10,402 nt of DNA. It comes from Alphaproteobacteria bacterium. Its GTDB lineage: Bacteria > Pseudomonadota > Alphaproteobacteria > Micropepsales > Micropepsaceae. This document shows positions 1-6,605 of the stretch, piece after piece (position 1 is the first letter of the stretch; each line of letters starts with the position of its first letter). The stretch spans positions 1 to 10,402 of the forward strand of contig JAGWSK010000130.1 of the NCBI GenBank assembly GCA_028869355.1. Reading direction: 5' to 3'. The position numbers and the translations under genes were made by a program. The notes under the pieces are model-generated. The model searched no databases. It was not told the DNA's origin and saw only the letters and a program-made list of their open reading frames with translations.

Positions 1-16
1 CCTGATCCGGCTGTAA

Positions 17-1633
17 GTGATGGCGATGGATTCATCCGTATACGATGCGGTGATCATTGGCGGCGGCCATAATGGGTTGGTTTGCGCGTTCTATCTCGCG
101 CAGGCCGGATTAAGAACGATCGTGCTCGAACGGCGCGCCATGGTCGGGGGCGCTGCGGTCACGGAGGAGTTTTGTCCGGGCTTTCGTAATTCCACCGCTT
201 CGTATGCGGTGTCACTGCTAAATCCAAAGATCATCCGCGACCTCGATCTCCATGGCTGCGGTCTGCGTATTGTCGAGCGCAGGGCGGCGAACTTCCTGCC
301 GACTGCCGATGGCCGGTATCTGATCACCGGCGAGGGGAAAACGCCCGCGGAAGTCGCGAAATTTTCGCGAACCGACGCAGAACGGCTCGGCAGCTATGGG
401 CGGGCCCTCGAAAGGGTCGCGGATGTGCTGCGCCAACTCGTTCTCGCCAGACCGCCCAATGTCGTCGAAGGCAGTTGGCGCACGGCCCTGCCCGAACTGA
501 TGCGTGCCGTTGGCGCCGGAAGAGCATTCGCGCGCCTTCCGATGGAAGCGCGCCGGGACGCGGTCAGGCTGTTCGCCGATTCCGCCGGCAATTTTCTCGA
601 CTCATGGTTTGAGAGCGAGCCGATTAAGGCCGTGCTCGGCTTTGACGGGATCGTCGGCACCTATGCCAGCCCCTACGCCCCGGGCACCGGCTACGTGTTG
701 TTGCACCACGTGTTCGGCGAAACCAACGGAAAGCGCGGCGCCTGGGGACATGCCATCGGCGGAATGGGCGCCATCAGCGAAGCCATGGCGAAGGCCGCGC
801 GCATGAAAGGCGCCGAGATTCGCGTCGCAGCCCCCGTGCGCGAGGTCATTGTCGAGAATGGACGCGCCGCGGGAGCGGTCACCGAAGCGGGGGAGGCGGT
901 TCGCGCGCGGGTGGTGATCGCGAATGTGAATCCGAAATTGCTGTACCCAAAGCTGATCGATCCGCCCGCGCTTACGCCGGAATTCCGCGCCCGCATCGCC
1001 GGCTGGCGCTGCGCTTCCGGTGTGTTTCGCATGAATGTCGCGTTGTCCGAATTGCCCGACTTCACCTGTCTGCCCGGCGCGGGCGACCATCTCACCGCCG
1101 GGATCATTCTTGCGCCGTCGCTCGGTTATATGGAGCGCGCCTGGTTCGATGCGCGCCGGCACGGCTGGTCGGGCGAGCCGATCATTGAAATGCTGATCCC
1201 ATCAACTCTGGACGACAGTCTCGCGCCTCCCGGCGCGCATGTCGCAAGCCTGTTTTGCCAGCACGTCGCACCCGAATTGCCCGGCGGGGCGTCGTGGGAT
1301 GAACATCGCGAAGCGGTGGCCGATCTGATGATCGAAACGGTGGACCGGTACGCACCGAACTTCAAGCGTTCGGTGCTGGGACGGCAGGTCTTCTCGCCGC
1401 TCGATCTGGAAAGGACGTTCGGGCTGATCGGCGGCGACATTTTTCACGGCGCGCTCAGCCTCGATCAGCTGTTTTCGGCGCGGCCGATGCTGGGTTATGC
1501 AAGTTATCGTGGTCCCTTGCGTGGACTGTATATGTGCGGCTCCGGCACCCATCCCGGAGGTGGTGTCACGGGCGCGCCCGGGCACAACGCCGCGCGCGAA
1601 ATCCTCACAGATTTCCGGCGGAGGCGCGTATAA
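17..1633 (+). CDS. NAD(P)/FAD-dependent oxidoreductase, PYROXD2 / phytoene-desaturase-like
   Basis: This 538-residue protein is an FAD-binding amine-oxidase/CrtI-superfamily enzyme. The N-terminus carries the Rossmann dinucleotide fold: a hydrophobic strand, GGGHNG at residues 15-20, then a helix and a strand ending in LERR, followed by the GGAA-TEEFCPGF segment typical of PYROXD2-like proteins. The C-terminus (about residues 503-531) has the second FAD-contact motif, CGSGTHPGGGVTGAPGHNAA, which is diagnostic for the phytoene-dehydrogenase/PYROXD2 group. Length fits the bacterial family (roughly 520-550). An in-frame TAA at 14-16 limits the start to GTG 17, ATG 20 or ATG 26; ATG 26 puts the fold closest to the N-terminus, and no clear Shine-Dalgarno decides it. 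The substrate cannot be read from sequence. There are no carotenoid genes beside it, so a carotenoid role is not supported. It is probably cytosolic, as no signal peptide is visible. Confidence 0.93.
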   Translation: MMAMDSSVYDAVIIGGGHNGLVCAFYLAQAGLRTIVLERRAMVGGAAVTEEFCPGFRNSTASYAVSLLNPKIIRDLDLHGCGLRIVERRAANFLPTADGRYLITGEGKTPAEVAKFSRTDAERLGSYGRALERVADVLRQLVLARPPNVVEGSWRTALPELMRAVGAGRAFARLPMEARRDAVRLFADSAGNFLDSWFESEPIKAVLGFDGIVGTYASPYAPGTGYVLLHHVFGETNGKRGAWGHAIGGMGAISEAMAKAARMKGAEIRVAAPVREVIVENGRAAGAVTEAGEAVRARVVIANVNPKLLYPKLIDPPALTPEFRARIAGWRCASGVFRMNVALSELPDFTCLPGAGDHLTAGIILAPSLGYMERAWFDARRHGWSGEPIIEMLIPSTLDDSLAPPGAHVASLFCQHVAPELPGGASWDEHREAVADLMIETVDRYAPNFKRSVLGRQVFSPLDLERTFGLIGGDIFHGALSLDQLFSARPMLGYASYRGPLRGLYMCGSGTHPGGGVTGAPGHNAAREILTDFRRRRV

Positions 1634-1682
1634 CGTCGCTCGTCATGATTGATGAATTTGAGTCTGATCAGAGGCTTGTTCA

Positions 1683-1764
1683 AATCCCCTCACCCGGCGC
1701 GCCAAAGCGCGCTTGCGAAAAGCGCAAGCGCGGGCGCGCCGCCCTCTCCCTCAACGGGGAGAGG
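1683..1764. repeat. Intergenic palindromic repeat, copy 1 (nested hairpins)
   Basis: Between the oxidoreductase and the hydrolase is a strongly folded element. CGGCGCGCC (1695-1703) pairs with GGCGCGCCG (1733-1741), and inside it CGCGCTTGCG (1708-1717) pairs with CGCAAGCGCG (1723-1732). The result is a 19-bp stem broken only by a one-sided AAAG bulge. It is followed directly by a second hairpin, CCTCTCCC (1743-1750) with GGGGAGAGG (1756-1764). It resembles the REP/RIME-like intergenic repeats of rhizobial genomes; that family assignment is an inference from its style and from related arms at 4683-4786 and 9042-9077. It may also attenuate transcription out of the upstream gene. Confidence 0.7.
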
Positions 1765-1826
1765 AAAGTCGGCAATTCAATCGGATTTCATTCTGCTCTA
1801 AGCCTAGAGTTTTCGGGAGGGACGGC

Positions 1827-2846
1827 ATGAAGATCGCCTGCGCAGCATTCGCCCTGGTGTTGCTGGCTGCATTCCCGGCGCTCGCACAGAACGTGAAGAT
1901 CACGCCGGTCGGCTCGCACCCGGGCGAACTGTGCGCGAACGACCGCGCGATGATTTTCGAGGACCCGAGTGGCGTCCGTTTCCTGTACGACACGGGGTAC
2001 ACCGTGACCGGTGGCAACGATCCGCGGCTGGGCACCATTCACCTGGTGCTGCTTTCCCACATGCACGGCGATCACGTCGGCGATTTGAAGCTGAAGGCGC
2101 CGGGCGAAGGCACCTGCGCGAACGCGGCGAAACTGCCGGACCCGAACTCAACCACCGCCGAAGTCGTGGCGGCAAAGAACGCCGTATTGGTGTCGACCCG
2201 CGCGATGGACGCGTTCGTTGAGAACAAGGTGGACGCGATTCGCGGCAGCGGCAGCAAGAGGATGGACTTCTGCCCCACTCTGGCGGTCACCGTCCCGGTT
2301 CCGGCGGCGTGCAGCTCGCGAATCGACATGGGCGGTGTTTTCACCGCGCGCGTCCCGGGCGCAAGGGAAGGCGTGGAATTCACCATCGTGTATGCCGCGC
2401 ATGGCAACGACGTCGCACCCGCGCTGCTCTCGAAGGCGCAGCAGGATCTGCTGAAAGCCGACGGCGCCCAGCTCAGCTATGGTCCGCCGGTCGGCTTCGT
2501 GGTGAAGTTCACCAACGGACTCGTCGCTTACCTGTCGGGCGACACGGCTGTGTTCGGCGATATGAAAACGGTCATCGGCGATTACTACAAACCGAATCTC
2601 GCCGTGATCAATCTTGGACCGAATCCGGGCCTGTTCCAGACCGGCGCGTATGCGATCAATGACCTGATCAAGCCGGCCTCGGTGATCTTCACCCATGTGA
2701 ACGAGGCCGCGACGGAAGGTGGCAAGCTAAAGGCAAACACCCAGACGGCGACGCTCATGAAGCAGATCAAGGCGGCGGCTTACCTCGCGATCAGCGAGCG
2801 CACGATGGAATTCGACGGCAAAGGAAAGTGCGTGTCCGGCTGCTAG
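1827..2846 (+). CDS. Exported MBL-fold metallo-hydrolase
   Basis: A 339-residue metallo-beta-lactamase-superfamily protein. The start at ATG 1827 is chosen because GGGAGG at 1815-1820 is well placed and because it yields a clean signal peptide: MKIACAAF, a hydrophobic core, then a likely cleavage after ALA near residue 20. Longer in-frame starts would bury this signal. The full metal-ligand set is visible: H78, H80, D82 and H83 in the SHMHGDHVGD motif, H192 in AAHGND, D239 in SGDTA and H290 in FTHVNE. It should therefore bind two metal ions and be catalytically competent in the periplasm. The substrate is unknown, since the superfamily covers lactonases, phosphodiesterases, beta-lactamases and others. 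It lies 193 bp beyond the oxidoreductase with a palindromic repeat between, so a shared operon is unlikely. It converges on the regulator downstream with only 16 bp between stop codons. Confidence 0.92.
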   Translation: MKIACAAFALVLLAAFPALAQNVKITPVGSHPGELCANDRAMIFEDPSGVRFLYDTGYTVTGGNDPRLGTIHLVLLSHMHGDHVGDLKLKAPGEGTCANAAKLPDPNSTTAEVVAAKNAVLVSTRAMDAFVENKVDAIRGSGSKRMDFCPTLAVTVPVPAACSSRIDMGGVFTARVPGAREGVEFTIVYAAHGNDVAPALLSKAQQDLLKADGAQLSYGPPVGFVVKFTNGLVAYLSGDTAVFGDMKTVIGDYYKPNLAVINLGPNPGLFQTGAYAINDLIKPASVIFTHVNEAATEGGKLKANTQTATLMKQIKAAAYLAISERTMEFDGKGKCVSGC

Positions 2847-2866
2847 AGCAGGTTTCGACGCTCTAG
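2843..2866. terminator. Palindrome spanning both convergent stop codons, possible bidirectional terminator
   Basis: CTAGAGC (2843-2849) and GCTCTAG (2860-2866) form a perfect 7-bp inverted repeat with a 10-nt loop. The TAG of the plus-strand hydrolase and the TAG of the minus-strand regulator both sit inside the arms. Neither side has a convincing T-run, so efficiency as an intrinsic terminator is doubtful, but no other terminator is possible in the 16-bp gap. Confidence 0.45.
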
Positions 2867-3525
2867 GCCGCGCAATCCACTGTTTGGTCGGCCGTTCCCG
2901 AGGTAAATGCGCGGAGCGCGAAGTCAACCGCCGCGGGCGACACATCAAGCCGGTCCGCGATGTCATCGCACGAAAGCGGCAGGTTTGCCTCTTCCCGATC
3001 AGCGATCCGGCCGGACAGCGACAACAGAAAGGCTTCGATGCGCTCTCGCGCGGTACGGCTTTCGGCCGGATCGACGCTCGATTGGACCGGCTCGGCGAGC
3101 AGCGCGGCAAGCGCGCGGCCGAACTGCGGAAGTTCGTCAAACATGTTATCGACATATCCGCGCGGATAGGACATCAGAACGCAATCGGAAGTGGTCTCGG
3201 CGCCAGTGGTGTATTCCGGTCTGTGAACGGCGCCAAAGAATTCGCCGGCAAAGCGAAAGTCGAGAATGTGGCGCCTCCGGCCGGTAATGCGCGACAGGGC
3301 TACGCCGCCGGAGATCACACGGTAAATGACGCTGGCATGATCGCGCTCCCGGAAGATCACCGCACCGCGCTGGAATCGCACGACTGAGCCCAGACCACGC
3401 AGCGGCGTGACCACGTCGGTATAATCGGGCTGGGGTCGTGCGGCTCTACCTGCCGCGGGTGCAAATGAGTTATGCGAATTTTCAGTAATCGGCGGCGCCG
3501 CAGCGATCCGGGACCAGGCGTACAT
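2863..3525 (-). CDS. Crp/Fnr-family regulator with degenerate DNA-binding helix
   Basis: A 220-residue protein of the FNR/FixK branch. Residues about 45-125 form the cyclic-nucleotide-type beta-roll (for example VIFRERDHASVIYRVISGG, then the GEFFG segment at 94-98). A dimer helix follows at about 130-172 (PQFGRALAALL...RERIEAFLLSLS), and the HTH begins at LPLSCDDIADRLDVS (182-196). The start is supported by AGGGGG ahead of the ATG. The N-terminal region has no cysteine cluster, so it is not an oxygen-sensing [4Fe-4S] FNR. The recognition helix reads SPAAVDFALRAF: the E-xx-S-R residues that contact DNA in FNR/FixK (TVETISR in FNR) are replaced by A, D and F. The chain ends about ten residues later without the usual wing. 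The fold assignment is firm; whether it still binds DNA is doubtful. Cys186 lies at the HTH, close to where FixK2 has a redox-reactive cysteine (from memory). Confidence 0.88.
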   Translation of the reverse strand: MYAWSRIAAAPPITENSHNSFAPAAGRAARPQPDYTDVVTPLRGLGSVVRFQRGAVIFRERDHASVIYRVISGGVALSRITGRRRHILDFRFAGEFFGAVHRPEYTTGAETTSDCVLMSYPRGYVDNMFDELPQFGRALAALLAEPVQSSVDPAESRTARERIEAFLLSLSGRIADREEANLPLSCDDIADRLDVSPAAVDFALRAFTSGTADQTVDCAA

Positions 3526-3586
3526 TGTGAATATTCCCCCTGAATTATTCGCCGCATTGTCCTCATTCGCGGTTTCAAAATAGTTG

Positions 3587-3623
3587 ACGCCGCCCGTGAC
3601 GGTAAATTTGTCGCGGGCGGCGT
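3587..3623 (-). terminator. Strong hairpin between binding-protein gene and regulator
   Basis: ACGCCGCCCG (3587-3596) and CGGGCGGCGT (3614-3623) are perfectly complementary. The stem extends inward through a T·G wobble and GAC/GTC, giving about 14 bp around the 9-nt loop GGTAAATTT. On the minus strand it follows the stop of the binding-protein gene by about 70 nt and precedes the regulator start by about 60 nt, with a weak T-rich stretch (CAACTATTTTG) after it. It most likely ends the upstream transcript, making the two genes separate units. The rest of 3526-3692 shows only the regulator's ribosome site and an AT-rich stretch, perhaps its promoter. Confidence 0.55.
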
Positions 3624-3692
3624 ATGTGCCTGAAATAGCGGGTATTTCGCGCCCCCATTTCCGCCAAAGGAAAAGTTGGGGCAGACCGGGAT

Positions 3693-4538
3693 TTATTTGT
3701 TGCGGACGATCTCGTCATAGGCGGGGGCCTGCTTCAGAAGCCCGCGCTTCATCATCCAGTCGACTTTCTCGTTGAATTCGGCCGCCTGATAGGGCTGGGC
3801 GCCGATCAAGTCCGGCAGCAGCCCGGTCTTCTGCTGCTCCGGCGTCAGATCACGCAACAACTGCTCGCGCGAACGATCCTCGTTTTCCCTGAGCCAGGTG
3901 ACCGCGCGATTGAGCGCGCGCATGATCTTCTGCGCCGTTTCTTCGTCGACATCGTCGCCGACGACAATGCCGCCGCGCCAGCGCAGGTCGGCGAGCTTGC
4001 GTGCGCCCGCCGAATAGGCGCGGCTGACCAGCGGCTCCATCAGCGCCGCGGCTTCCGTCTCGCCGCTGAGCAGTGCGCCGAGCCGGTCGTTGGCGTGCAC
4101 CAGTCTGATGTCCTTATACGGAACACCTGCGGCTTCGAGGGCTTCGATGGCCGCGTAGAATGTGCCGGCATGCCACGTCACCGCAATCGGCACATTGCGA
4201 AGCTGGGCGATATTGGTGATTTTCGAATCGGCACGGACGACGAGAGCGCCGGTGCGCGCCGTGCAGTCGAGGCCAATGATGCGCCCGTGCCCAAGCTGCT
4301 GCACACGCTCGATGGCGCCCCATTCGCAGACCGGATAGACCTCCAACTCTCCGTGCGAGAGCTGCGTTTCCTTCCAGCGTTCGGAAAAGTTCTCGACCCT
4401 TCCGGCCGTGCCCTTCGGATTGTCTTCGTAATATTCGATCGAAAGGCCTTCATCCTTGAAATAGCCCTGCTCGACGGCGACGCGCCAGGGACGGTCATGG
4501 GCATTGCTGTCGCTCTGTATGCGAATCGTACGGGTCAT
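3693..4538 (-). CDS. SsuA/THI5-like solute-binding-type protein lacking a signal peptide
   Basis: A 281-residue protein with the type-II periplasmic-binding fold of the NMT1/THI5/SsuA/TauA group. It opens with IRIQSDSNAHDRPWRVAVEQ and GYFKDEGLSIEYYED, the usual 'x-VA-x-EKGYFKDEGL' entry. A domain-crossing segment around residue 140 follows (NIAQLRNVPIAVTWHAGTFYAAIEALEAAG), then the LLSGETEAAALMEPLVSRA region. The start is secure: AGGA lies about 10 nt upstream and an in-frame stop (TCA on the plus strand at 4554-4556) sits six codons before ATG 4538. The protein therefore cannot begin with an export signal and should be cytosolic. No permease or ATPase lies beside it. It may be a cytosolic sensor, an enzyme of the THI5-like kind, or a remnant of a transporter; the THI5 CCCFC motif is not seen. 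The ligand is unknown. Confidence 0.8.
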   Translation of the reverse strand: MTRTIRIQSDSNAHDRPWRVAVEQGYFKDEGLSIEYYEDNPKGTAGRVENFSERWKETQLSHGELEVYPVCEWGAIERVQQLGHGRIIGLDCTARTGALVVRADSKITNIAQLRNVPIAVTWHAGTFYAAIEALEAAGVPYKDIRLVHANDRLGALLSGETEAAALMEPLVSRAYSAGARKLADLRWRGGIVVGDDVDEETAQKIMRALNRAVTWLRENEDRSREQLLRDLTPEQQKTGLLPDLIGAQPYQAAEFNEKVDWMMKRGLLKQAPAYDEIVRNK

Positions 4539-4682
4539 GGCTCTATTCCTACTTCAATTGAATTGGATATCGGCCGGTCTGTCTTAAACCCCGGCAGGCG
4601 GTCTGACGAGAAAAACTTCGACGCATGGGGGCCGTCGCGCCTGTTTGCAAATCGCCAGGCCGCAACCGTTGCAGCTTCCTTT

Positions 4683-4786
4683 TCAACCCTCTCCTTGGGG
4701 GAGGGTCGAAATCGCATTCTATTTCCGCGCTGGCCGACAGCTCCGCTGTCGTCCGGCCGCGCTTCAATCCTCAAGGGGAGGGTTGA
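4683..4786. repeat. Intergenic palindromic repeat, copy 2
   Basis: TCAACCCTCTCCTTG (4683-4697) and CAAGGGGAGGGTTGA (4772-4786) are inverted repeats matching at 14 of 15 positions. They enclose a second inverted pair, GGCCGACAGC (4732-4741) and GCTGTCGTCCGGCC (4745-4758), separated by TCC with a 4-nt bulge. The left arm can also fold on itself with the following GGGGGAGGG. The arms are of the same CCCTCTCC / GGGAGGG type as the element at 1683-1764, which suggests one dispersed family. Confidence 0.65.
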
Positions 4787-4894
4787 GAAATTGCGCAAGG
4801 GCGCCATGGTCACCGGTTATACGGGCGAAGTATTGCTCCCCAAGCGCGGTTAGGCGCACCTGATTGCTGCACCACATGATCTGAAACAAAGGAA

Positions 4895-4963
4895 TGGGCG
4901 CTTAACGCAACCCAGCGCCCATCAAGGCAACGGGGAATATGGAGGTCGCGCTTAGAGACCTCC
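4895..4963. other. Two tandem perfect hairpins
   Basis: TGGGCGCT (4895-4902) pairs perfectly with AGCGCCCA (4914-4921), and 19 nt later GGAGGTC (4941-4947) pairs perfectly with GACCTCC (4957-4963). Loops are 11 and 9 nt. No T-run follows either hairpin on either strand, so these are not standard intrinsic terminators. They could belong to a structured small RNA or be remnants of a repeat. Confidence 0.5.
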
Positions 4964-5127
4964 ACGCCTTTCGTCCCGGAATTTTTGGCAGGCGTACACT
5001 GAAGATTAGAATCGTGGTTAATTTTGGTGCTTCTGAAGCGATTCAGTACTCGAGCCCGCGGGGAAACCAATCGGAAATTAACCAAGTTTTCTGTTTTGGA
5101 TTTACTTCCGGCTAACCAGGAACGAGC

Positions 5128-5547
5128 ATGCGCCTGCAAGTCGGTCTTCGATGTTGCAGGAAGTCGCGAAGCATGGGTAAGCCGGCGGGTTATCATCTGT
5201 ATACTGCATATCGCGGTATCCCCGATACCGTCGCGAACGGTGACTTCCCGCCACGGCTGAAAATTGCGGGTCAATGGGAAAACCTCGCGCGCGATGCTGC
5301 CGGGCGATCCGGTCGTCCCGGATTGGCCGCATGGCGACGTTTGGTGCTTCCCGGTGTCCTTCGGAACTGGTTTCCAGGTCGCGCGATTGGTCAGGACGCG
5401 CGGCAGATCTCACGTCCACGTCCACGCATGTCTGCCGATCAGGTGGTTGTACGGTTAGCGATCGGCATGATCAGTCTGCTTGCGATCCCGTTCCTGCCGG
5501 CTTTCATCGGCTTTGCGTTGACTTCCGGCGCTTCGTTTGGCCAATAA
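5128..5547 (+). CDS. Doubtful hypothetical ORF with a C-terminal membrane segment
   Basis: An open frame of 139 residues with a plausible ribosome site (AGGA at 5118-5121) and an A+T-rich upstream zone. I do not recognise it. The middle is arginine-rich and low in conserved-looking patterns; the C-terminal part (about residues 107-132, VVVRLAIGMISLLAIPFLPAF) is a credible transmembrane helix. By eye, third-codon-position G+C is lower than in the clear genes around it, and a second open frame overlaps at 5264-5458. It could be a small membrane protein, a decayed gene or a chance ORF. It lies just upstream of the pilin relic on the same strand, and no pilin similarity was seen in it. Confidence 0.25.
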   Translation: MRLQVGLRCCRKSRSMGKPAGYHLYTAYRGIPDTVANGDFPPRLKIAGQWENLARDAAGRSGRPGLAAWRRLVLPGVLRNWFPGRAIGQDARQISRPRPRMSADQVVVRLAIGMISLLAIPFLPAFIGFALTSGASFGQ

Positions 5548-5590
5548 GTGAAACGGCACTGTCAGCAGCATTTGCCTGTAACCACATTGC

Positions 5591-5749
5591 TTGCTTCCGC
5601 TTGATCCAACAGACGAGTCTGGCGCAACCGCCATCGAATATGGCCTGATCGCCGGTCTGATTTCCGTGGTGATCATCACCGCCGTGACCGCCGCCGGGGC
5701 CAACTTGTCCAGCAAGTTCCAGACTGTCGCGGCAGTAGCCCCGCGGTAA
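5591..5749 (+). pseudogene. Flp/Fap-type pilin, leader degraded
   Basis: From 5612 the frame encodes DESGATAIEYGLIAGLISVV followed by a second hydrophobic stretch and LSSKFQTVAAVAPR, ending at TAA 5747-5749. This is the signature of a type IVb Flp/Fap pilin: the prepilin-peptidase site G/ATAIEYG with E at +5 and Y at +6, then a single membrane-spanning helix and a short tail. Known pilins carry a short basic leader starting with ATG. Here the frame reads LLPLDPT before DESG, has no ATG or basic residue, and is closed by TAA at 5579-5581; only a poor TTG (5591) could start it. The neighbouring frame reads ACFRLIQQ just upstream, as if one base had been lost near 5612 and the leader shifted out of frame. 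No pilus-assembly genes (cpa/tad) are nearby. Confidence 0.75.
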
Positions 5750-5769
5750 GCGTTGGGAGGCAAGAGCAG

Positions 5770-5806
5770 CCCCACAGGCCGGCCAGGCCGCCCTGCGGGG
5801 ATTTTT
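5770..5806 (+). terminator. Rho-independent terminator after the pilin relic
   Basis: CCCCACAGGCCGGCC (5770-5784) folds onto GGCCGCCCTGCGGGG (5786-5800) with two mismatches in 15, followed by ATTTTTATT. On the plus strand this is a textbook intrinsic terminator, 20 bp beyond the pilin stop, suggesting that a real transcription unit once ended here. The minus-strand PH-domain gene stops at 5809, so the same stem may also close that transcript. Confidence 0.85.
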
Positions 5807-5808
5807 AT

Positions 5809-6276
5809 TCAGTTGGCCGATGCCAGCAGTCTGTCGCGCAGAGTTTCTGCGTCTTGCGGTGACAGGCAGGGAATGATTTGCGCTTGTCCCATGGCGTTCT
5901 GAATTGTCAGTGTCGCGAGTGACATCACACGTTCGACGAAGCCGCGCGAAATAATGACGTCCTGAATTTTCCGGTAGGGGAGCACTTCATCCCGGGTGCC
6001 GACAATCCCGTACTGGAGTGACAAAGCTTCGCGGCGCAATTCGATGCGGTAGCTTTTGGCTAGAAACCACGAGTACAGCAGGACCGTGGGAAAGCTCAGG
6101 GCAGCGACTCCGCCGATTAAAATCAGATCCGGCCAATTCAAAAAGGGTTCGTCCAGCTGCGGTTGATTTTCGGGCATGGTCGCAGCGAAAAACGAGCCGA
6201 TCAACAGGCCGACAATCAGCGCAACGCCGGCACGCTCGAGCGCGAGATAAAAGAAGGCGGAGGGGCGAAGGTCCAT
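5809..6276 (-). CDS. Membrane-anchored PH-domain protein (bPH2 / DUF304, YdbS-like)
   Basis: A 155-residue protein when started at ATG 6276 (MDLRPSAFFY). A longer in-frame start at 6426 adds an arginine-rich, unconserved-looking segment and is not preferred. Two transmembrane helices occupy about residues 7-33 and 47-68. They are followed by a complete bacterial PH domain: YRIELRREALSLQYGIVG, then LPYRKIQDVIISRGFVERV, then LATLTIQNAMGQ and a final helix SPQDAETLRDRLLA. This is the usual YdbS/DUF304 architecture, with the PH domain on the cytosolic side. The family's biochemical role is poorly known; membrane-stress or envelope functions have been suggested. No strong Shine-Dalgarno is visible. 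A TTAACCATTCTTTCA sequence on the minus strand (6315-6301) ends 24 bp before the start and resembles a CtrA box. The 137-bp gap to the next gene upstream shows nothing else. Confidence 0.85.
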   Translation of the reverse strand: MDLRPSAFFYLALERAGVALIVGLLIGSFFAATMPENQPQLDEPFLNWPDLILIGGVAALSFPTVLLYSWFLAKSYRIELRREALSLQYGIVGTRDEVLPYRKIQDVIISRGFVERVMSLATLTIQNAMGQAQIIPCLSPQDAETLRDRLLASAN

Positions 6277-6413
6277 GCCGCAGTTATCGCGCCGGCCGGT
6301 TGAAAGAATGGTTAAGGCCAGTACGACGTCAGCAGGGAACCTGCTCTGGCGGCGGCTGGCGAGACTTGCCGCGACACGAGTTGTGGCCGCGCGAAAAGAA
6401 CCACGGCGTTTGG

Positions 6414-6575
6414 CTATTGCTGCCACGCCACCTGCTGGGCCATGCGCTCATAAGCTTCGGCTGCCCTGATGAAGTATTCGTGTGCTTGCGCGTCGGGCAC
6501 CAGTTCGGCCGTATCACGCAGCTCTTTAGCCAGATCCACATATTCGGCTTGGCTGTACATTTCTCGGCCTCGCAT
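6414..6575 (-). CDS. Small alpha-hairpin protein, member 1 of a pair
   Basis: A 53-residue, mostly helical protein. ATG 6575 is chosen over the in-frame ATGs at 6605 and 6560 because GAGGGGGAATC directly precedes it. Residues 7-50 read as two amphipathic helices: YSQAEYVDLAKELRDTAELV, a turn with PDAQ, and AHEYFIRAAEAYERMAQQVA. The pattern 'Y/F-xxLA-xxxR-xxA-x-x-PDxxxxxYxxxAExYxxLA' is common in small uncharacterised proteins of Bradyrhizobium and relatives, which I recognise as a type without a known function. It is acidic, with no signal peptide or membrane helix. It starts 30 bp beyond the stop of the gene encoding its probable paralogue, so the two should be co-transcribed. Confidence 0.72.
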   Translation of the reverse strand: MRGREMYSQAEYVDLAKELRDTAELVPDAQAHEYFIRAAEAYERMAQQVAWQQ

Positions 6576-6605
6576 GATTCCCCCTCGCTGCGTCCAGCCG
6601 GCCAA

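Larger units (their letters stand above)
4539..5127. other. Gene-free stretch upstream of a doubtful ORF
   Basis: I see no convincing gene here on either strand; the long open frames are antisense or repeat-derived. The stretch holds the palindromic repeat at 4683-4786 and two tandem hairpins at 4895-4963. An A+T-rich zone at about 5000-5115 contains two opposed TTAACCA-type sequences (minus strand at 5021-5015, plus strand at 5078-5084) that could be promoter or CtrA-like half-sites. AGGAACG at 5118-5124 is placed like a ribosome site for ATG 5128. Confidence 0.5.

Noticed and set aside
602..1162. Long minus-strand open frames within the oxidoreductase gene
   Set aside because: Antisense shadows of a G+C-rich gene; the plus frame has full family motifs.
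4095..4853. A 252-residue plus-strand open frame
   Set aside because: It lies mostly antisense to the binding-protein gene and runs through the palindromic repeat; its product shows no domain.
4810..5274. A 154-residue minus-strand open frame
   Set aside because: Composition is not protein-like, it runs through both tandem hairpins and no ribosome site is visible.
5209..5290. SymE/AbrB-like toxin or antitoxin suggested by RLKIAGQWENLA in the 5128 ORF
   Set aside because: The resemblance covers about a dozen residues and the following sequence does not continue the fold.
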